Assembly: GCF_022539315.1 (NCBI RefSeq)
Contig: NC_066333.1
Span: 744,001-808,000, forward strand
Length of the DNA: 64,000 nucleotides
Direction of reading: 5' to 3'
Origin: Serinus canaria
Taxonomy: Eukaryota; Chordata; Aves; Passeriformes; Fringillidae
Part shown: positions 59,401 to 64,000 of the stretch, one piece after another
Layout of the letters: each line of letters starts with the position of its first letter
Numbering within the stretch: the stretch's first letter is position 1
Notes under the pieces: generated by a model
Seen by the model: only the letters and a program-made list of their open reading frames with translations
What the model was told of the DNA's origin: nothing
Database searches by the model: none
Program-made: the position numbers and the translations under genes

Positions 59401-62400
59401 TATCTACCAGGATAAAAGCAACTCTAAGTATTTGTCATTACTGATACACCCAATTTTCCTCCTTGCTTCCAACAGTTACACGAAGTTACAGAATCATATG
59501 CTCATGACAAGTTCCCCACTGAAGCAGTAAATGGAAAGTGAAATAAAACATCTGGAACTCGAATCTTGGCGAACACAAGCCTGTGTATCACTCAGCCGTT
59601 AGAAACAGAGGAGCAGCTGTCAGCCTCGGCTGCAGAGCCGGGAGAGGGAGAGCAGCCCCCGGGATTTCCCGAAGCACCCTCCCTCCCGTGTCCGCGCATC
59701 CCCGCACTCACCTGCGCTCTGCAGCAGCTCCGGGGGTGCTGCGGGCTTCTCCTCGGCCGCGGGGCCGCCGCTCTGCTCCGGGCCCCCGCCGGGGCCGCCG
59801 CCGTTGGCGCCGGGGCCCGCGGGCTCCGGGGCTGCCGGGGGGGCTCCGGCCGGAGCGGCCGCGGCCGGGAGCGCACCGGGACCGGGGGTGCTCGGGGGCG
59901 CGCCAGGGGACGCGCAGGAGGGAGCGGCTGCAGCGGGGCTGAGGCCCGAGCTGCCGGGCCCAGAAGGGCTCGGTTTTGTTACACTGGGTGCTGGAGGGGT
60001 CCCGCTTTTGTTATCGAGTTCTGCTGGGGGTTGCTCTGTTGCCAAACTATTTGGGACCGACGTTTCTAGTCCCTGACCTTCTGTTTCCCCATCCAAAGCG
60101 TACTGCTCTTCCCCCTTCTCCAGGGAGCCAGTGACCTTCTTGCACGCTTTAGTCAGCAGGAGCTGGCCAATCTTGTCTACCTTTCCCTTTCCCTTGCTGG
60201 ACGAAACAGGACTGCGTCTATTCCCAGAGCCCGGGCTGCTTGTAAGCAGAGAGGAAACAACAGGTCCCGACTGGGCGGCTGGCACAGGGCACTGCTCACC
60301 CGACCCTGCCCCTTGGGAAGTCTCCTCCGGGCTGAAGTCCTTGGCTTGCTGAGCAGGAAGCTGTGAAGGAACACTGGAAGGAGCAGGAGCAGAAGAAGGC
60401 AGCTGGACGGGAGATGCCAAGGGATTCAGAACGAGCGACCTGCTGGTGGGAATACTGGACACAGAACTGGTGGATGAGGTGCTGGGAGGAGTGGGCCCAG
60501 AGGAAAACTTGATATTCTGTGGGATATGCAAAGGACCAACAACTGCCACCGACTGAGGCATCAGACTCGAGTTAGAAGTCATGGGGGCTGCTGGAATCGT
60601 GCTGGACTGAGAGCCCTTCATCACTTGGATGATTGAGGATGAATTTATAAACACAGGGGTGATGAACTGCGGCCGGGCGTTGGACTGAGCCGCCGACTGT
60701 CCCTCGGAAACCATCACTTTGCTCCCCACGTTAGGCATGGTGACAACAGTGGACACTAATGCAGACTGCAAGTGGGATGGCAGTGGAGCTGATGTATTAG
60801 CAGCAGATGTAATAGGGTTGGAAGTCACAAAAACTGTTATCTGGTTAGGAGGCAAAGGACCTGAAATAGAAGAGCTAACAGGCCTCTGCATGACTGGAGG
60901 AACGCTCTGTGCCACACTTGCATTTACTTCTCCCAGTTCTTGGTGCCCTGGATTTGGACAGGGCTCATTATTTTGAGGCAGGCTAAGTGAATTAGATGGC
61001 TCCTTGCTCAAGGATGAATCCTGCAGTGGAGGAATGACAGCTATCTTCTTTAGCTCCTCACCAGTGGGGACTATTGGCGCCATTTCAAGACCAGTCAGCC
61101 CAGGAGGCTTAATGGTCACATTAGGAGCTCCAGAATTGTCAAGAAGTTGACTTAGAGAAGTTGGTGCCTCCCTCATGGCTGGAGATACCATGGCTTTACT
61201 TTCCTCCATGACTGGGAGCTTACTGCTGTCTAAGGCTTGCCCATCTTTTTTTGCCTGTTCCTCAGGAACCAGCACTTTCATTTCTGGAGTAGGGGCACCT
61301 TTCAATTCCATACTGGGCTGGTCCTTGCCACCTAGGGCACCTTGTGCACTTTGACTCTCAGCATCTTGAGGCCCACTAAGGCTTTCCTTATTGTCTTCAG
61401 GAATGCCAGTAGCAGCAGGTACAGAAACTGTGGGATTCTGGTTACTTAGCATGGAGTTATTTTGAAAACTTGTAGTCACAGGTGTCGGCAAAGAAGAGGG
61501 ACTAGCCATCATATTTCTCTGCAGTTCCACGTTCTGCAAGAGAGATGGATTCTGCTGAGTTGTCAATGATAATTTAGCTGCTTTTGAATTCTGTCTGCCA
61601 GGGCTTGGTGTAGTTTTCCTGCTGGATCCAGGACTGGACCTTCGACTATTGCTTGGGCTTGCTCTCTTTGTTCCTCCGGCGCTGGTTTGTTTGCCCGAAT
61701 TAATGACCACACCTTCCAATTTGTGTGACTGTGAGGCAGTAAAACTGGACTGATTGTTAATTGTGAGATTTGATGGGGCTTGTCCAATGGCCTTTAAAGT
61801 AGTGGGATTCAGACCCTGCTGATCAAATCCTCTATTGAGATTAGGCCTGGGAGGTAAAGGAATATTGATCTGGGGAGGGAACAGACCAGCAATAGAGGCA
61901 TTGAGCCTCTCTGGAGACAGGCTGATTTCTGAGGGCTCTGTGCTGGGGGGACGGTTATTAGGAGTCTGAGGGTAATATGGCCGTGGGCTCGCTCTGTTTG
62001 GGGTTTTAGGCCTTGACGTTTGTGATGGGGCAGCAACATTTGGAAAATGGTGTGTAAGAGCACTAGGCAGAGAACTAGACTGCTGCTGGGGACTTGCACC
62101 TTGGGCAGCTGAATGTGGGGATGGCCCAGGCTTGGGTCCTGTCATCATTAACTGGTTCTGTGAAACTACTAAATGAGATGTCATATTATTCTGAGCTCCT
62201 GATGTTGGAGGGCCCTCAACTCCACCTCCTTCTGGAAGAGAGGACACTGCTGACACCTCTCTGAGGGGTGAGCTGGAAGGATTCTGTACGTTATCTGGAT
62301 AAACCATTTTTCTTGCATTATTTCCCAGAGGAGGGTTGCCTGGCAGGGCCATCCTCTGTTTGTCAGGAGAGGGAGGCACGGGCCCAGGCCCCTGGAGGTT

Positions 62401-63689
62401 CACCATCACTGGCATGTTCCCGCTCTGCTGAATTGGCATCCGCTGGGCATCCAGGTTCAGGGGGCCCCTGGCGGGGTGAACCCCCTGGGGCACAGGCAGC
62501 CTGACTGATTTGGGATCCTGCTGCATCATCAGCATCATCATCATCTGCTGCTGCTGCGGTGTCTGGGGGGGTGCCTGGCCTTGCTGCGGGGCGGGCTGGG
62601 GCTGCTGCTGCTGCTGCTGGGGCTGCTGTGTGTGTGGCATGAGTTGAGGGGGCATCTGCTGAAGTGGCCTTTGCTCCACTGGCTGAGATGGATAACCTGA
62701 GGCAACAGATGACACATGGTTAAAACCAACCAAAGATCAGAGGGAGCAGAATTTCTGTAACAAACAGGATTGGATAGAAAGTACAGCCTGGAGCCTGCTT
62801 ATCTTGGATGAGAGCCACACTAACAAAACAGGCTTTACAAGCAAAGCCAAAGATTTTAGTTAATTCATAAAAATAGTTTAACTTAATGTATGACTTGCAT
62901 GAGATTTAACTGGAGATCTCTTAGTGTGTTGTATCAGCTACTAACCCAAGTTCACACCACCTGACAAGTCTCTGCAACTGCCCATGGGCTTCCTTTCACT
63001 GGCAAATGCAGAGCTGGGCTTTCTCTAGTTATTACTCCTTAAAACTAACTTCAGAATTTGACAACCCTCAAGAGTCATGCACCAGCACACCGGCCACAAA
63101 TCTGACATTGTCTTGAGTATAAAGTAGAATCTGCCATGTGTTACTTGGCCAAAAACACGCTAAGAATTCCTCGTGTGGTTTATAATATAAATCCTATTGT
63201 GGACTTAAGGTTTAACCCTCTCTACATGCAAATGATCATTCCAACTACAACCACTGTTTCTTCTCAAAAATCAGTTATTTGTCAATGCTAAACTTTTAAG
63301 ACATCAGTCTGTGCTACAGCTAGAAATACGACTTTTTTTATCAGTTATGTTACTGCTGAATAATGCTGCAGTACTCAGTATGTTATTTGCAGGATGATAA
63401 ATGAGAATGGGGCCACCTCTTCAATTGGAGCTAACCCAAAGAAAACACTTAAACAGTGGTACCAATTACTTACTAGGAGAAAAAAAACGTTTGAAATTGA
63501 ATGTGTGATAGCATAAACAAAATAGAACTGTTGCAACATTCAGATAATCACAGAAAAATCCTACTACCTGGTGGCCTACTTGCAAAATCGGAGAGTTTAG
63601 GGCCTGACTTCTCTAAACTCATTCCTTGGTCTCCAGACATCGATGACTGATCACTCTCCTCCAGGCCAGCTGGGCGTGATTCTGAAGAA
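50444..63689 (-). CDS. NCOA6: NCOA6 (ASC-2/PRIP/TRBP/RAP250), nuclear-receptor coactivator; C-terminal six exons, 5' part beyond right edge
   Basis: Minus-strand exons 63,689-63,568, 62,696-59,712, 58,170-58,102, 56,310-56,274, 53,477-53,329 and 50,490-50,444 join in phase through GT-AG introns, giving about 1,135 residues. This is the C-terminal half of a protein of about 2,060 residues in human. Matches to vertebrate NCOA6 include RPAGLEE, the Q-rich MMMMLMMQQDPKSVRLPV, ASPRPYYPQTPNNRPPSTEP, the second LXXLL box LSQLL (61,155-61,141), ARPQFITPVFINSSSIIQVM, KVDKIGQLLLTKACKK and the basic end QSKRRKSK. NCOA6 is a nuclear scaffold that binds liganded nuclear receptors through LXXLL boxes. It recruits CBP/p300 and the KMT2C/D (ASCOM) H3K4 methyltransferase complex. 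The second LXXLL box is the one linked to LXR binding. The first LXXLL box lies upstream, outside the window. Confidence 0.97.
50491..53328 (-). other. NCOA6: NCOA6 intron (last)
   Basis: This 2.8 kb intron holds nothing recognisable. Open frames (up to 143 codons) are unsupported. Confidence 0.85.
53329..53477 (-). CDS. NCOA6: NCOA6 penultimate coding exon
   Basis: It begins after TTTATTAG and supplies the last base of a Ser codon. It continues NETKENCEKSKTPSRRNSRT and QRKRSSRPASASGTAK, ending G|GTAACA in phase 1. It aligns with human EKSKIPGRRNSRTEE and RKRSSRPASAS. It is rich in basic residues and serine. Confidence 0.93.
54031..54094 (+). repeat. T-rich tract with G interruptions
   Basis: Runs of T are broken by G and GG (TTTGTTTGTTTGGTTTGG and similar). 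It lies in an NCOA6 intron, where the transcript would carry the A/C-rich complement. Confidence 0.9.
54990..55160 (+). mobile_element. CR1 3'-end fragment
   Basis: Sense CR1 text is readable: GGCATAGGTTGCCCAGAGAT, CATCCCTGGATATGTCCAAG, GAGCAACCTGGGATACTGGA, AGGTCCCTTGCCACCCAAAC and CATCTGTGATTCTATC at the tail. It is inserted antisense to NCOA6 in an intron. Confidence 0.88.
56274..56310 (-). CDS. NCOA6: NCOA6 37-nt microexon
   Basis: It is bounded by TTTTGTTTTGTAG and CAAAG|GTAAGG. With the flanking phases (1 in, 2 out) it encodes E-L-E-T-N-A-A-V-V-A-G-Q and two bases of a Ser codon. This aligns with human ELEVNAAIVSGQS. Because 37 is not a multiple of three, skipping would shift the frame of the conserved basic C-terminus. 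Confidence 0.88.
56311..58101 (-). other. NCOA6: NCOA6 intron
   Basis: This 1.8 kb, AT-rich intron holds nothing recognisable. Confidence 0.8.
58102..58170 (-). CDS. NCOA6: NCOA6 69-nt coding exon
   Basis: The exon lies between CTTTTATTCTAG and AACAG|GTAAAT. It encodes SSQHLTQKKSSIATSESTVQ then RT, aligning with human SQNLVSKETSTTALQASVAR. Phase is 1 on both sides, so it is a symmetric cassette that can be skipped without a frameshift. Confidence 0.85.
58171..59711 (-). other. NCOA6: NCOA6 intron
   Basis: This 1.5 kb, AT-rich intron starts at GTGAGT (59,711). No repeat or exon is recognised. Confidence 0.85.
59712..59960. other. NCOA6: CpG-rich island inside the NCOA6 coding exon
   Basis: About 250 bases of extreme GC and CpG density (for example CCGGCCGGAGCGGCCGCGGC) lie inside an otherwise AT-rich gene body. 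They encode an Ala/Pro/Gly-rich segment. No promoter motif beyond GC content is evident. Confidence 0.75.
59712..62696 (-). CDS. NCOA6: NCOA6 large internal exon (2,985 nt)
   Basis: It runs from the acceptor GTTGCCTCAG (exon from 62,696) to GCGCAG|GTGAGT, phase 1 at both ends, 995 codons. In order it encodes a Gln/Pro-rich part, the conserved MMMMLMMQQDPKSVRLPV and NRASPRPYYPQTPNNRPPST blocks, and a Ser/Arg patch RRSSPGSSRKTTPSPGRQ. These are followed by the LXXLL box LSQLL at 61,155-61,141, FVTSNPIT and FITPVFINSSSIIQVM, and KVDKIGQLLLTKACKK near 60,190-60,133. It ends in an Ala/Pro/Gly-rich segment from a locally CpG-rich stretch. An open frame continuing past either splice site is not exonic. 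Confidence 0.96.
62585..62632 (-). repeat. NCOA6: Poly-Gln/Pro-coding CAG-rich tract
   Basis: CTG/CTGGGG-rich on the plus strand, it encodes QQPQQQQQQPQPAPQQ in the Gln-rich part of NCOA6. Similar glutamine-rich stretches vary in length between vertebrates. Confidence 0.8.
62697..63567 (-). other. NCOA6: NCOA6 intron
   Basis: This 871-base, AT-rich intron runs from CCAG|GTAGTA to GTTGCCTCAG and contains nothing recognisable. Confidence 0.85.
63568..63689 (-). CDS. NCOA6: NCOA6 coding exon (first in window)
   Basis: The exon follows ATTTTTCTTTCAG (phase 2). It encodes SESRPAGLEESDQSSMSGDQ and then MSLEKSGPKLSDFASRPP, ending CCAG|GTAGTA in phase 1. It aligns with human RPAGLEEADQPPLPGEQG and GPKLPEFSNRPPG. 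The remaining upstream exons, including the first LXXLL box, are beyond the right edge. Confidence 0.92.
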
Positions 63690-64000
63690 CTGAAAGAAAA
63701 ATAATTGCAATTACGAGCCAGCCCCCACATCAGTGTTTGATTTCTGCTTCTATAACTAAGTACTCAAGTAATTAATTCCCAGGACACCCCACAGACCTGG
63801 AACAACCCACTGAAACGCCTCTGATGTAACTTGCATGACTAGAACACACACACCAGGTCTGTGCATAGTCACTGCCTTAGGTACTACTGAAAAGAAAACA
63901 AGTTGCCTGGTGTTCTGTTGATCTTAAACATTCAATTCAACTGTGAATCTGAGCTTTAGAACTAACAGTACGCCAGTGGAGATTTCAAACAATAGAGCTA
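63690..64000 (-). other. NCOA6: NCOA6 intron continuing past the right edge
   Basis: No exon is recognised in the last 311 bases. Confidence 0.8.

Noticed and set aside
59566..60076. Plus-strand frames antisense to NCOA6
   Set aside because: They are shadows of the GC-rich NCOA6 coding segment on the other strand.

Overview
This window is vertebrate nuclear DNA, almost certainly from a songbird (passerine). Spliced exons, CpG islands and many CR1 LINE fragments point to a bird. A short SINE at about 22,155-22,294, made of a tRNA-Ile-like head and a CR1-like 3' tail, matches the architecture of the passerine family TguSINE1. No operons, CRISPR arrays or prokaryotic genes are present. Almost all long open frames are chance products of GC-rich intergenic or repeat DNA.

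Three protein genes are supported, in the same order and orientation as on human 20q11: PIGU (minus), TP53INP2 (plus), NCOA6 (minus). The first 101 bases are the start of PIGU, which runs off the left edge and has a CpG-rich promoter behind it (about 102-420). From about 0.5 to 25 kb is gene-poor DNA with repeats: a CTG tract, a poly-T tract, a possible LTR, CR1 pieces, the SINE and an 18-21 bp minisatellite. A CpG island at about 24.9-25.7 kb, with a perfect CRE, inverted CCAAT and GC boxes, is the likely TP53INP2 promoter. It ends in a probable non-coding exon with donor at 25,395. The TP53INP2 coding exons are 34,339-34,462, 37,625-37,934 and 39,378-39,630. Splice sites and reading phases agree and give a 228-residue protein that keeps the LC3-interacting WLII core and the conserved C-terminus. 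A long 3' UTR may extend to poly(A) signals near 42.25 kb or 46.83 kb.

From about 46.9 to 49.9 kb is a CR1-filled tail-to-tail spacer. NCOA6 then occupies the rest of the window on the minus strand. Its coding exons in transcript order are 63,689-63,568, 62,696-59,712, 58,170-58,102, 56,310-56,274, 53,477-53,329 and 50,490-50,444. The 3' UTR ends near an AATAAA at 49,909-49,914. The gene continues upstream past the right edge. All exon phases join without a break and include a 37-nt microexon.

The three proteins do not form one pathway. PIGU is a GPI-transamidase subunit in the ER. TP53INP2 links nuclear receptor co-activation with autophagy. NCOA6 is a nuclear-receptor coactivator. I see no novel gene system. 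The features most worth a second look are a local CpG-rich, Ala/Pro/Gly-coding segment inside NCOA6, the microexon tail of NCOA6, an inverted CR1 pair in TP53INP2 intron 1, and the very distant candidate 3' end of TP53INP2.
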